A stretch of DNA of 16,881 bases from JALHTV01 sp049510055. GTDB taxonomy: Bacteria > Planctomycetota > Phycisphaerae > SM23-33. The translations under genes were made by a program, and so were the position numbers. Within the stretch, counting starts at the first letter, position 1, and every line of letters begins with the position of its first letter. The stretch is from NCBI GenBank assembly GCA_049510055.1, contig JBEKZI010000044.1:1-16881 (forward strand). Reading direction: 5' to 3'. The notes under the pieces were generated by a model. It had not been told where the DNA came from, ran no database searches, and saw nothing but the letters and a program-made list of their open reading frames with translations. Shown here piece after piece: positions 1 to 7,369 of the stretch.

Positions 1-296
1 TGGTAGCCGGTGGCCTCGCGGAAGGCGTCGCCCATGCCGCCGTGCACGCCGGCGATGCCCACGCCGCCTTTGACGGCCGCGAGCAGGCCCTTGAGCTGGT
101 CCTTGGAGATCGTGCCCATCGTCCAGACCGGCACGATGAGGTTCAGCGCCGCCAGCTTGGCCGCATCGGCGAAGCTGTCCAGCGTGGTGGAAAGCTCCAC
201 CTGGAAATCGTGCTTCCGCAATTGCCCGGCCAGGACGGCCGCGACCTTGTCCGGCTCGTGGCCTTCCCATCCGCCGTAAACGATGAGGGCTTTCAT
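1..296 (-). CDS. ThuA-like domain protein, 5' part only
   Basis: This minus-strand gene starts with ATG at 296 and runs off the left edge, so only about 98 N-terminal residues are visible. The protein begins MKALIVYGGWEGHEPDKVA and continues with a beta-alpha pattern, LIVPVWTMGTIS near residue 55 and GIAGVHGGMGDAFREATGY near residue 85. The GGWxGHEP start and the GVHGGMGDAFR segment are characteristic of the ThuA family, which has a class I glutamine-amidotransferase-like fold. Proteins of this type are common in planctomycetes and are linked to sugar utilisation, but their reaction is mostly unknown. Family members are usually a little over 200 residues, so more than half is missing here. 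The ribosome binding site is weak. It lies 110 bases downstream of the malic enzyme gene on the same strand, with a double-palindrome element between them, so co-transcription is possible but not shown. Confidence 0.85.
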   Translation of the reverse strand, partial: MKALIVYGGWEGHEPDKVAAVLAGQLRKHDFQVELSTTLDSFADAAKLAALNLIVPVWTMGTISKDQLKGLLAAVKGGVGIAGVHGGMGDAFREATGY

Positions 297-315
297 GGGG
301 TTCGCGTCCAGCTTT

Positions 316-387
316 GTAGGGCGGGTAACTTGTTACCCGCGGAATCTTTTCGAGACCAGAAGGCGGGAAACAAGTTTCCCGCCCTAC
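316..387. repeat. Double-palindrome intergenic element
   Basis: Two adjacent hairpins are enclosed by a 10-base terminal inverted repeat: GTAGGGCGGG at 316-325 and CCCGCCCTAC at 378-387. The left hairpin is GCGGGTAAC-TT-GTTACCCGC at 321-340. The right is GGCGGGAAAC-AA-GTTTCCCGCC at 362-383. The two inner sequences differ (GTAAC against GAAAC) but share the design, which resembles REP/BIME-type elements. It lies between the malic enzyme stop and the ThuA-like start and could attenuate transcription between them. It lacks a T-run, so it is not a standard terminator. Confidence 0.75.
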
Positions 388-406
388 CCGGCTGTTTTAG
401 AAATAA

Positions 407-1786
407 TTACTTCGTCGCCGCTGCCGCCACGGCCGCGGCCACGGCCTGGTGGGTGGCCGGGTCCATCATCTCGGGCATCAATTCGCCTTCCGGCACCGCG
501 GCGGCCAGGGCCTTGGCGGCCGCCAGCATCATGTCGATGGTGATGGATCGGGCAGCCGTGTCCAGCGCGCCGCGAAAGATGCCCGGATAGGCCAGGGCGT
601 TGTTCATCATCCGCCCGTCGGCCGCGATGGACGCCCCGGCCTCGTACGCCTCCGCGACGGAAATCTCGCTCACCGGATTGGCCAGGGCGAAGATAATCGG
701 GTCCTTGGCCATGGCACGCACCATGTCCTGACTAACGAGATTCGCCTGGCTGACGCCGATGAACAAATCGCGCCCGGCCATCGCATCGGCCAGCGTGCCT
801 TTAATAGTGTCCTTGTTGGTCCGCTCGGTCAGGGCGACCTTTTCGGAGTTCATGTGCTCCTTTCGGCCGCGGTAGAGGATGCCCGAGCGGTCGCACAGCA
901 CCACGTCATCGATGCCGGCGATCTGGAGCAGTTCGGTGATAGCCGTCCCGGCCGCCCCGGCGCCGCTGATGGCGCAGCGCATCTTGGGGATCTTCTTGCC
1001 GGTTTTCTTGACCGCGCTGAGCAAGCCCGCGAGCACGATCGTGGCCGTGCCGTGCTGGTCGTCGTGGAAGACCGGGATCGGCAGCCGGCGGTCCAGCTCG
1101 CGCGTGATGCGGAAGCATTCCGGGGCGGCCACGTCCTCGATCTGGATCGCCCCGAAGCCCACGGCCAACTTCTCCATGATATTGATGAACTCATCCGCGT
1201 CGTGCGTGTCGATCAGGATCGGCTCGGCGGAGATCTTGGCGAATTCCCAGAAGATGGCCGCCTTGCCCTCCATCACCGGCAGGCCGGCCAGCGAGCCGAT
1301 ATCGCCCAGGCCCAGGATGGCCGTGCCGTTAGTGGCGATGGCGACCTTGTTGGCGATGTTGGTAAACTCTCGCGCCTTGGCCGGGTCGGCTTCGATGGCC
1401 TTGCAGACCCGCGCCACGCCGGGGGTGTACACGATCCGCAGGTCGGTGTTGGAGCGGATGGGCGTGCGTGCGCGCATCTCGCAGGCCCCGCCGCGGTGCG
1501 TCTCCATGGCCAGGTCCAGCACGTGAACGACGGCCGCGCCCGCCACGGCCGCGGCAGCCGAGCGCACGGCCGACATCTGCTCGTCGCCCGTGGTGAACAC
1601 CTGCACGTCGTAGACGGTCTGACCCCGAAAATGCTCGGTCGGTTGGGCATCGCCGGTTCGTCCACCAGCCTTGGCGATGGCTGCGAGCAACTTGTCCAGC
1701 GCATCGGGCTGGTCCGCCAGCCGCACGCGCATGAGGAACGCAATCGGTCGCTCGAACTTGTCCTGTAACGCCTGAAGCGAAGCCAT
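407..1786 (-). CDS. Malic enzyme with N-terminal ACT-like domain
   Basis: This 459-residue protein oxidatively decarboxylates malate to pyruvate with NAD(P) in the cytosol. Residues about 14-95 look like an ACT domain (IAFLMRVRLADQPDALDKLL, then VYDVQVFT), a ligand-binding regulatory fold. The catalytic part follows. VYTPGVARVC at 119-128 carries the conserved Tyr, and MEGKAAIFWEFA at 172-183 the conserved Lys. IEDVAAPECF at 216-225 supplies metal-binding acids and HDDQHGTA at 241-248 the next acidic motif. GAGAAG at 275-280 is the Rossmann dinucleotide loop, ANP lies at 369-371, and NNALAYPGIFRGAL at 395-408 closes the active site. The length fits short bacterial malic enzymes plus an ACT domain. 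Cofactor choice cannot be read. The leader carries a heptamer repeat tract, with a TATAAT box further upstream. Confidence 0.93.
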   Translation of the reverse strand: MASLQALQDKFERPIAFLMRVRLADQPDALDKLLAAIAKAGGRTGDAQPTEHFRGQTVYDVQVFTTGDEQMSAVRSAAAAVAGAAVVHVLDLAMETHRGGACEMRARTPIRSNTDLRIVYTPGVARVCKAIEADPAKAREFTNIANKVAIATNGTAILGLGDIGSLAGLPVMEGKAAIFWEFAKISAEPILIDTHDADEFINIMEKLAVGFGAIQIEDVAAPECFRITRELDRRLPIPVFHDDQHGTATIVLAGLLSAVKKTGKKIPKMRCAISGAGAAGTAITELLQIAGIDDVVLCDRSGILYRGRKEHMNSEKVALTERTNKDTIKGTLADAMAGRDLFIGVSQANLVSQDMVRAMAKDPIIFALANPVSEISVAEAYEAGASIAADGRMMNNALAYPGIFRGALDTAARSITIDMMLAAAKALAAAVPEGELMPEMMDPATHQAVAAAVAAAATK

Positions 1787-1809
1787 GTTTACCTTCCGTC
1801 CTTTAGTTG

Positions 1810-1837
1810 TTGCCTGAGGTCTGAAGCCTAAGGTCTG
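1810..1837. repeat. Four-heptamer repeat tract in the malic enzyme leader
   Basis: Four 7-base units follow one another: TTGCCTG, AGGTCTG, AAGCCTA, AGGTCTG. This gives a 14-base near-duplication, 1812-1825 and 1826-1839, differing at two positions. The tract ends 24 bases upstream of the malic enzyme ATG and would lie in its 5' untranslated leader if the TATAAT box at 1861-1866 is used. Other tracts of four heptamers occur at 9214 and around 11314-11398. Confidence 0.6.
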
Positions 1838-1860
1838 AGACCCATCTGCCAGGGCCGCAG

Positions 1861-1889
1861 ATTATACGTTCCAAAGGCGGGATGCAAAA
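1861..1889 (-). promoter_or_regulatory. Candidate promoter of the malic enzyme gene
   Basis: Read on the minus strand there is a perfect TATAAT (1866-1861) with TTTTGC (1889-1884) 17 bases upstream. The -35 match is poor, the -10 match perfect. Transcription would start near 1854, giving a leader of about 70 bases. It is the only good -10 in the gap between the SIR2 gene and this one. Confidence 0.5.
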
Positions 1890-1971
1890 GGAAGGTGAGG
1901 ATAGGATAAAACTCGGAGTCTGCCTTAGTCAAGGAGGTGCAGATGTCCTCCGGCTCGGGTACAGGCTTTCT

Positions 1972-3414
1972 TCAAGGTCGGGCTTCTTCTCTTTTCTTTT
2001 GATCTGTTGGTCCGTCCTGCGAGATATCCTTCTTCAAGCCTCCAGATAGGAACTTGGGAAGCATTTCGGAGCAGTTACCTAAGCACCGGATAATTCTTGA
2101 AATGTCGAAGCCCCGAATACTCGTTTTAAACTTGCGGCGTACCCTCTCGCATACATCACCAGAGGGATCGATTATAATTATTTTTTGTGTAAGTTTTGTC
2201 TGCATAGACTTGAGAAGCATCCGGGAAATATATAGATCTGCTTCGGCAAAAGAAAATCCGACAACCGTGATGATTTCTGCTAGCTCAAAGGCATTCTTCG
2301 CTTCCTCTAGTAGTGATGTAAGCTGGGGTGCCACATCGAATTTTATTGCCAGGGGTGGTACCAGCAAACCCCGACGTTGTCCCCCACATGCTTTGCAAAT
2401 ACCAATGACAGGATAAGGAGATTTGTCCTCTTCATATTGCTGGACCATACTCCTTAGTTCAACTAGTTGAACCTCTTGGCATGTTTCGCAGTAAAACCAG
2501 TTAAGACTACCATGGAGTTTGACCAACGTGGTGTCTGAATGACTTGCCTGAGGTGCTGGGTTGCCCTTGAATCCGATACGATACTCGAAAGGCTTCGTAG
2601 TATTAGCTAGTGCGAGGTCCATACAACAATCGTAGTTCGTCGTAACGATGCGAGTATCGAGATGATTTGCGGCGTACTGGGCAATGGACTCATGTGCCTT
2701 GTTGGGACTTGCAGGTAGCATTATGTTAGCTAGGAGACCGAAAAGCGTCTGTAGCGTATCCTGCAGAAACGCCACGGAAGAGACATCTGCCGCATCGATG
2801 CGTGGTCCATAGTGCCGCGTTCGTTCAGAAGATCGGCGCCATGACTCTTCGGTAGAGGCTTCCTCCTCTCGTCTGAACAAGAGGTAGCTCATCAGGCGAA
2901 AAACCTGTTGGTTCTTACTACTAAACGTTGCTAGTTGGGCGGCAGTTAGGAGATCTTCGATATTATCTATTCCACGATTATCACAGAAATCGGCTAAACG
3001 CATCACGTCATCGCGCTGGAGACGCCGGGCTCGATCTAACAAATGTGGGAGAAGCTCGCGAACAGTAGGAATGTTTGAGGGGGCAGGTTTAGAGGCACCA
3101 GCACCAAGAAGAAAAGCTATCCGGACAGTTTCAGGACTGATTGCGGTTATGGAGGTGTCTACTGGGCCAACCCGGTCGAAAAACTCCGTTAACTGCTTCA
3201 TGGCCTCCGTGGAAACATGATCACGAAGCAGGTGGGCTTTCGAAAGGAAAATCGTTCCCCATGCAGGATGGATTTCTTCACGTTCTTCGTTGAGGTCATC
3301 ATCCCTAAACACCCGGAGAAAAATATCGTGTAAATCAGATGCGCTTGTTGAGCGTTTTGCGAGGTCTAACAGTTGTTTTTGCTCGGGTGATATTCTCTCT
3401 GTTCCGACGATCAT
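1972..3414 (-). CDS. SIR2-family protein with intact sirtuin motifs, AT-rich
   Basis: This 480-residue protein belongs to the SIR2 superfamily, which uses NAD+ either to deacylate proteins or, in several phage-defence systems, to destroy NAD+. Residues 1-95 are a mostly helical extension I do not recognise. The SIR2 core follows. FLLGAGASKP at 101-110 is the NAD loop, and TTNYD at 258-262 corresponds to the sirtuin TQNID motif. KLHGSLNW at 299-306 carries the expected catalytic His301. Cysteine pairs C309/C312 and C340/C343 form a likely zinc site, and VVGFSFAEAD at 384-393 is the second Rossmann segment. No signal peptide or membrane segment is seen. GGAG lies 8 bases before the ATG. Base composition is clearly AT-richer than both flanking genes, which suggests horizontal transfer. 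It appears to be a single-gene unit. The family call is firm; a defence role is inference. Confidence 0.85.
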   Translation of the reverse strand: MIVGTERISPEQKQLLDLAKRSTSASDLHDIFLRVFRDDDLNEEREEIHPAWGTIFLSKAHLLRDHVSTEAMKQLTEFFDRVGPVDTSITAISPETVRIAFLLGAGASKPAPSNIPTVRELLPHLLDRARRLQRDDVMRLADFCDNRGIDNIEDLLTAAQLATFSSKNQQVFRLMSYLLFRREEEASTEESWRRSSERTRHYGPRIDAADVSSVAFLQDTLQTLFGLLANIMLPASPNKAHESIAQYAANHLDTRIVTTNYDCCMDLALANTTKPFEYRIGFKGNPAPQASHSDTTLVKLHGSLNWFYCETCQEVQLVELRSMVQQYEEDKSPYPVIGICKACGGQRRGLLVPPLAIKFDVAPQLTSLLEEAKNAFELAEIITVVGFSFAEADLYISRMLLKSMQTKLTQKIIIIDPSGDVCERVRRKFKTSIRGFDISRIIRCLGNCSEMLPKFLSGGLKKDISQDGPTDQKKREEARP

Positions 3415-3455
3415 GGTTCGCTCTCCGGATTCATACCCCGAATCCCTCGAAAACT

Positions 3456-3484
3456 ATCTTATCTTTTTGTACGGTCTAGGGCAA
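3456..3484 (-). promoter_or_regulatory. Candidate promoter of the SIR2-family gene
   Basis: On the minus strand TTGCCC (3484-3479) is followed after exactly 17 bases by TAAGAT (3461-3456), close to the sigma-70 consensus. The start of transcription would fall near 3449, giving a leader of about 35 bases that contains the GGAG ribosome binding site at 3421-3426. The stretch 3415-3540 is AT-rich like the gene, so the promoter probably arrived with it. Confidence 0.55.
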
Positions 3485-3566
3485 TGCATAGCCTAGTGAA
3501 TACCCTATCGGTGTAACTGAGTTCCTTGCCCGTACAAACATGAGCAGAAAACCAAAGATCAGAAAT

Positions 3567-3584
3567 CGTCAGCCCTTGCTGACG
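3567..3584 (-). terminator. Hairpin over the trpD stop codon
   Basis: The stem CGTCAGC-AAGG-GCTGACG (minus-strand reading) has 7 perfect pairs and includes the last codons and stop of trpD. It is followed by ATTTCTGATCTTT, a poor T-rich tract. It could be a weak intrinsic terminator or protect the transcript 3' end. Confidence 0.4.
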
Positions 3585-4591
3585 GTGATGAGCGTGTCCA
3601 GGGCCTTGGCGGCGGCGTGGGAGTCGATGGATTGTTCGGCGATGGGGATGGCGGCCTTGATGGACTTGGCGCGGTCGGCCACGACGATGGCCGCCGCGGC
3701 GTTCAGGACCACGATGTCGCGGGCCGGGCCCTTTTGACCGGCCAGGATTTTTCGGATGACCTCGGCGGATTCCTGGGGGCTTTTGACCAGCAGGTCCGCC
3801 AGTTTCGCCTTCGCCAGGCCGAAATCCCGCGGCTGATAGGTCCGCGTCGTGATCTTTCCGGCGATCAGGTGCGAGACCTTCGTGGCTGCCGTGGTGGAGA
3901 ACTCATCCAGGCCGTCGGCGGCGTGGACGACCATCGCGTGGACGGCCCCCAGCTCGCCCAGTACCGCCGCCAGCGTTTCGGTGAGCGCGCCGTCGAACAC
4001 GCCCATCAGTTGCCGGCGGGCGCCGGCGGGGTTGGTCAGCGGGCCCAGGAGATTGAAGATCGTCCGTACGCCCAGCTCTTTTCTCACCGGCCCGGCGTGC
4101 TGCATGGCCGGGTGGCACCGGACGGCAAAGCAGAAACACACGCCGGCCTGCTCCAGGCAGCGGGCCGCCACGGCCGGCGAGGCGTCGATGTTCACACCCA
4201 TTGCGGCCAGGACGTCGGCCGAGCCGGAAGGCCGGGTGTGCGTGCGATTGCCGTGCTTGGCGACCTTCACGCCCGCCCCGGCCGCGACCAGGGCCGCGGC
4301 CGTGGAGATGTTGAACGTGGCCAGGCCCGTGCCGCCCGTGCCGCAGGTGTCGATGACGTCCGCCCCGGCTGCGTCGATGGCCACCGCGTGCCGCCGCATG
4401 GCCGCCGCGGCGCCGGTGATCTCTTCCACCGTCTCGCCCTTGGCGGCCAGGGCCGCCAGCAAGGCGGCAATCTGGGCCGCCGTCCACCGCCCGTCCATAA
4501 TCTCGCTGAAGGCCTCCTGCGCCTGCTCGCGCGAGAGGTCTTTGCCGGCGGTCACCTGCCGCAAGATTTCGCTGTACGTTTGCTCAGCCAT
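3569..4591 (-). CDS. trpD: Anthranilate phosphoribosyltransferase
   Basis: TrpD transfers the phosphoribosyl group of PRPP to anthranilate, the second committed step of tryptophan synthesis, in the cytosol. The 340-residue length is normal. Helical N-terminal residues 1-70 are followed by DTCGTGGTG at 81-89 (the PRPP-binding glycine loop), KHGNR at 112-116, SGSADVLAAMG at 122-132, and HPAMQHAGPVRKELGVRTIF at 160-179 running into NLLGPLTNPAG. DGLDEFS at 226-232 supplies the acidic metal-binding pair. In KHGNRTHTRPSGSAD the usual serines after KHGNR are replaced by THTR, a minor variation. No other trp gene is in the window, so it stands apart from a trp operon here. It diverges from the VWA gene, and a TATAAT box and an inverted repeat lie in its leader region. 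Confidence 0.95.
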   Translation of the reverse strand: MAEQTYSEILRQVTAGKDLSREQAQEAFSEIMDGRWTAAQIAALLAALAAKGETVEEITGAAAAMRRHAVAIDAAGADVIDTCGTGGTGLATFNISTAAALVAAGAGVKVAKHGNRTHTRPSGSADVLAAMGVNIDASPAVAARCLEQAGVCFCFAVRCHPAMQHAGPVRKELGVRTIFNLLGPLTNPAGARRQLMGVFDGALTETLAAVLGELGAVHAMVVHAADGLDEFSTTAATKVSHLIAGKITTRTYQPRDFGLAKAKLADLLVKSPQESAEVIRKILAGQKGPARDIVVLNAAAAIVVADRAKSIKAAIPIAEQSIDSHAAAKALDTLITVSKG

Positions 4592-4603
4592 GAGATGCCC
4601 TGA

Positions 4604-4619
4604 TTGGCGGTTTCGCCAA
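4604..4619. promoter_or_regulatory. Inverted repeat TTGGCG-GTTT-CGCCAA before trpD
   Basis: A perfect 6-base inverted repeat with a 4-base centre lies 13 bases upstream of the trpD ATG, between it and the -10 box at 4630-4635. It may be an operator or form a 5' leader hairpin. The same half-sites occur upstream of ribE at 12099-12116 with a 6-base centre. Confidence 0.4.
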
Positions 4620-4629
4620 GCCGCGGGCG

Positions 4630-4635
4630 ATTATA
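4630..4635 (-). promoter_or_regulatory. -10 box for trpD
   Basis: A perfect TATAAT is read on the minus strand 39 bases before the trpD start. The hexamer 17 bases upstream (TTTCGC, 4658-4653) is a poor -35. Transcription would begin near 4623. Confidence 0.45.
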
Positions 4636-4689
4636 GCGGCCGCGGGACGCTTGCGAAATCATCTCGGTGCGCCTACGTTTGGGCGCAGG

Positions 4690-7299
4690 ATGGAACGCTG
4701 GTCCCTGCAATTTCAGGCCGTCCCCGGCCGGGCGCTGCTGGCGATGCTCCTGGTGGCCATCGTCGCCATTCTGCTGGGCCAGGGCGTCTGGTGCCTGTAT
4801 CGCAGGCGTCCGCGATCGGCGGTGTTTTTCCTGGCCGCTGCATTTGGGCCACTGGTTCTGGCGGTGGTTCTGGCGATAGATGCCGCACGCCAGTACGCCG
4901 CCGGTAGGAAAGACGCCGCGAAGTTGTCGGCCTGGGCGGCCGCACCGCTGGTGCTGCTGGCCATCGCCCTGGGCCTGCTGGCGACTTCGGCCGATGCCGT
5001 GTGGCTGGCGGCCGTGGCGGGCTGGGCGATGACGGCCATCGGGGCGTTCTACGCCACCGTGTATGGCCCGCTGGGCCCGCGGCGCCTGGCGGCGTTGATG
5101 GCCCTGCGGATGGCGGCCGTGGCGGCGCTGCTGGCGGTGCTGTTCAAGCCGGCCATCGGCGTCGTGGTGAATCCGGAATCCCTCAAGCCGCCGCTGCCGG
5201 TGCTGGTGGACCGCTCTGGCTCGATGGCCACGCTGGACGCCAGCACTGAAAATTCCCCCACGCGCCTGGCCAAGGTCTGGGCGGCGCTGTCGGTCAATCG
5301 GCAACGGTTGGAGGCGGTCTTCCGCCCGCGATGGCGGCCGTTCGGCAAGACCGTCGAGGACGCCAAGAGCTTCGAGGCGGCGGCCTCGCGCCTGCCGACG
5401 GGCGAGGGCAGCGACGGCACGGACATCGCCGGTGCGATTCGCCATGCCTCGGCCGAGCCGGCCCGGCCACGAATCCCGGCCATGCTGCTGCTGTCAGACG
5501 GCATCCACAACGGCCCCGGCAGCGTAGAAGAAGCGGTCGCCCAGGCCGGCGTGCCCATCTACGTCGTCGGCGTCGGAGCGACCACCCAGCCGGCGACGGC
5601 CAAGCGGAACATCAAGCTGGTGTCGCTGGACGCTCCGCTGGACGTCGCCCGCGATAGCGAGGCTACCGTGCGGGCGACCTTCCAGGTGGATGGCCTGCCT
5701 TCGGCGCCGGTGGAGGTGCAATTGCGGGATGAAGCCAGCGGCGAGGTCCTGGCCACAACGAAGCTGACGGCCGGCAAGCCTTCGGCCACGGTCACGGCGG
5801 AGCTGACCTGGACGGCAAAAACCGGCGCGGAAGAGGCCAACCTGCCTACCGGACAGGCAGGCCAGGCGACGATTCAGAAGCTGGTCGTCTGCGCCGTGCC
5901 GCATCCGGCCGAGGCCGTCGTGGAGGACAACGCCATGCCGCTGCACGTGCTGGTGACCGAGCCGCGGATCGGCGTGCTGTACGTGGAGGGCTCGATGCGG
6001 CCGGAGTACAAGTTCCTCAAGCGCCTGCTGGACAGCGATCCGCAGTTGCGTTTGGCTACGCTGGTGCGCGTCAGCGGCAACCGTTTCGCGGCCGGCGGCG
6101 CGCTGGGCGGGCGGACCATCTCGGCCATCCCAACCACCGAGGAGGATTTCCGCAACGTGGACGTGCTGATCCTGGGCGACTTGGACCGCGGCTTCCTGAC
6201 CGACGCCCAGATGGCCGCCATCCGGCGGTTCGTTGACCGCAGCGGGGGCTTGCTGATGCTCGGCGGGCACAACAGCTTCGGACCGGGCGGCTACGGCGGC
6301 ACGGACATCGAGGCCGTCCTGCCGGTGACGATGGGCGGGCGCGACCAGCCGCAGGAGACGTCGGAATTTCTCCCGCGCCTGACGGCCGCCGGAGCGACCC
6401 ATCCGGCCACGGCGGGGATGGCGGAGTTCCTGCCCGCCCCGGATCAGCCGACCCCCAAAAGCGCCCTGCCGCCGCTGGCCGGCTGCGTGACCGTCGCGGG
6501 CGCCAAGCCTGCCGCGGCGGTGCTGATGGTGCATCCGACGCAGCGCAACGCCGCCGGGCCGCTGGTCATCCTGGCCGCCCAGCAGGTCGGGGCCGGCCGG
6601 ACGGCGGCCTTCACGGCGGACACCACCTGGCGATGGGACCTGCCCATGCGGGCCATGGGCGCCGCAAGCCCCTATCAGCGGTTCTGGAGCCAGCTCGTCC
6701 GCTACTTGGCCAACGCCGAGGTCAAGACGCGGCGGGCCAAGCCCTCCGTGCTCCTGAGGCCGGGGCGAACGTATCTCCAGGCCGGGGAATCGACGAAGGT
6801 CACCGTCCGCGCGCTGGACGAAGGCGGGGCGGGCGCCGATCCGGCCCGGCTACGATGCACGCTGGCGCCGGCCGGCGGCGGGCCGACGCAGACGCTGGCC
6901 CTTTCGCCCACGCCCGCCATGGGCCTGCTGGAGACGACCGTCGCCCCGCTGGCGCCGGGTAAGTACGTCCTTCGGGCGGCGGTGGTGGATGCCGGCGGCA
7001 AGGAAATCGCCTCCGACCCGATGCTATTGCTGGCGGCCGGGGCGTCCGGCGAGACCGAGCGGCTGGCCCGCGACCAGGAATTGCTGAACCGCATCACCCA
7101 GCGGTCGGGCGGCGCGGCCGTGGAGTTGCCGGCCCTGGGGCAACTGGTCAGCCAGCTCATCGACCTTTACCGCAATCCCGCGCAGGACAATCCGGCGGGG
7201 CAGACGTACCGGCTGTACAATTTCCCGCTGCTGTTCGGAGCGTTTGTGGTGCTGCTGGCGGTTGAGTGGCTGCTCCGCCGCCGCTGGCAGCTTCACTAG
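4690..7299 (+). CDS. Membrane protein with VWA and GATase-like domains
   Basis: From ATG at 4690 the protein has 869 residues; a longer frame from TTG at 4651 would add 13 residues and is less likely. Residues about 14-160 hold four or five hydrophobic helices. A von Willebrand A domain follows: VLVDRSGSM at 171-179 with the metal-site residues D174, S176 and S178, T244 in SDGTD, and LLLSDGIHNG at 266-275. Residues about 330-375 look like a beta-sandwich. Residues about 426-548 resemble a class I glutamine-amidotransferase fold (GVLYVEGSMRPEYKFLKRLL, GGLLMLGGHNSFGPGGY), but no nucleophile cysteine is present. A C-terminal helix at 846-862 (LLFGAFVVLLAVEWLL) re-enters the membrane. Such proteins are common in planctomycetes, usually near MoxR/DUF58/Bat-type genes, none of which are seen here. 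The function is unknown, probably envelope or surface assembly. Confidence 0.85.
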   Translation: MERWSLQFQAVPGRALLAMLLVAIVAILLGQGVWCLYRRRPRSAVFFLAAAFGPLVLAVVLAIDAARQYAAGRKDAAKLSAWAAAPLVLLAIALGLLATSADAVWLAAVAGWAMTAIGAFYATVYGPLGPRRLAALMALRMAAVAALLAVLFKPAIGVVVNPESLKPPLPVLVDRSGSMATLDASTENSPTRLAKVWAALSVNRQRLEAVFRPRWRPFGKTVEDAKSFEAAASRLPTGEGSDGTDIAGAIRHASAEPARPRIPAMLLLSDGIHNGPGSVEEAVAQAGVPIYVVGVGATTQPATAKRNIKLVSLDAPLDVARDSEATVRATFQVDGLPSAPVEVQLRDEASGEVLATTKLTAGKPSATVTAELTWTAKTGAEEANLPTGQAGQATIQKLVVCAVPHPAEAVVEDNAMPLHVLVTEPRIGVLYVEGSMRPEYKFLKRLLDSDPQLRLATLVRVSGNRFAAGGALGGRTISAIPTTEEDFRNVDVLILGDLDRGFLTDAQMAAIRRFVDRSGGLLMLGGHNSFGPGGYGGTDIEAVLPVTMGGRDQPQETSEFLPRLTAAGATHPATAGMAEFLPAPDQPTPKSALPPLAGCVTVAGAKPAAAVLMVHPTQRNAAGPLVILAAQQVGAGRTAAFTADTTWRWDLPMRAMGAASPYQRFWSQLVRYLANAEVKTRRAKPSVLLRPGRTYLQAGESTKVTVRALDEGGAGADPARLRCTLAPAGGGPTQTLALSPTPAMGLLETTVAPLAPGKYVLRAAVVDAGGKEIASDPMLLLAAGASGETERLARDQELLNRITQRSGGAAVELPALGQLVSQLIDLYRNPAQDNPAGQTYRLYNFPLLFGAFVVLLAVEWLLRRRWQLH
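5841..5861. repeat. Palindrome inside the VWA gene, in frame
   Basis: CCTGCCT at 5841-5847 pairs with AGGCAGG at 5855-5861 around ACCGGAC. It encodes residues NLPTGQAGQ (384-392) in what looks like a linker between the beta-sandwich and the GATase-like part. The CCTGCC/GGCAGG arms recur in the intergenic element at 16594-16635, which suggests a small mobile palindrome family that landed in frame. Confidence 0.55.
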
Positions 7300-7332
7300 G
7301 GCGTCGGGGGCCGTCGTCCGAATCCGTCGGGA

Positions 7333-7361
7333 TTGTCTTTGGCCGCGAGGCTAGGTACGAT
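7333..7361 (+). promoter_or_regulatory. Candidate promoter of the DUF2752-lipoprotein genes
   Basis: TTGTCT (7333-7338), a 17-base spacer and TACGAT (7356-7361) precede the ATG at 7370. The transcript would begin at or 1-2 bases before the start codon, and no Shine-Dalgarno sequence is present, so the message may be effectively leaderless. Confidence 0.4.
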
Positions 7362-7369
7362 ACGCGGCG

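Noticed and set aside
449..1768. 439-codon open frame on the plus strand opposite malic enzyme
   Set aside because: Antisense to a clear enzyme gene; composition is rich in His, Gly, Arg and Asp from mirrored high-GC codons and shows no domain.
3462..3540. Inverted repeat GTACGG...GGGCAA / TTGCCC-GTAC near the SIR2 promoter as an integration site
   Set aside because: The arms match only in part, no matching copy was found at the other end of the AT-rich segment, and no integrase or tRNA is nearby.
4651..4689. Upstream TTG start extending the VWA protein by 13 residues
   Set aside because: The extension is not hydrophobic, has no ribosome binding site, and the ATG at 4690 directly precedes a normal membrane-anchor start.
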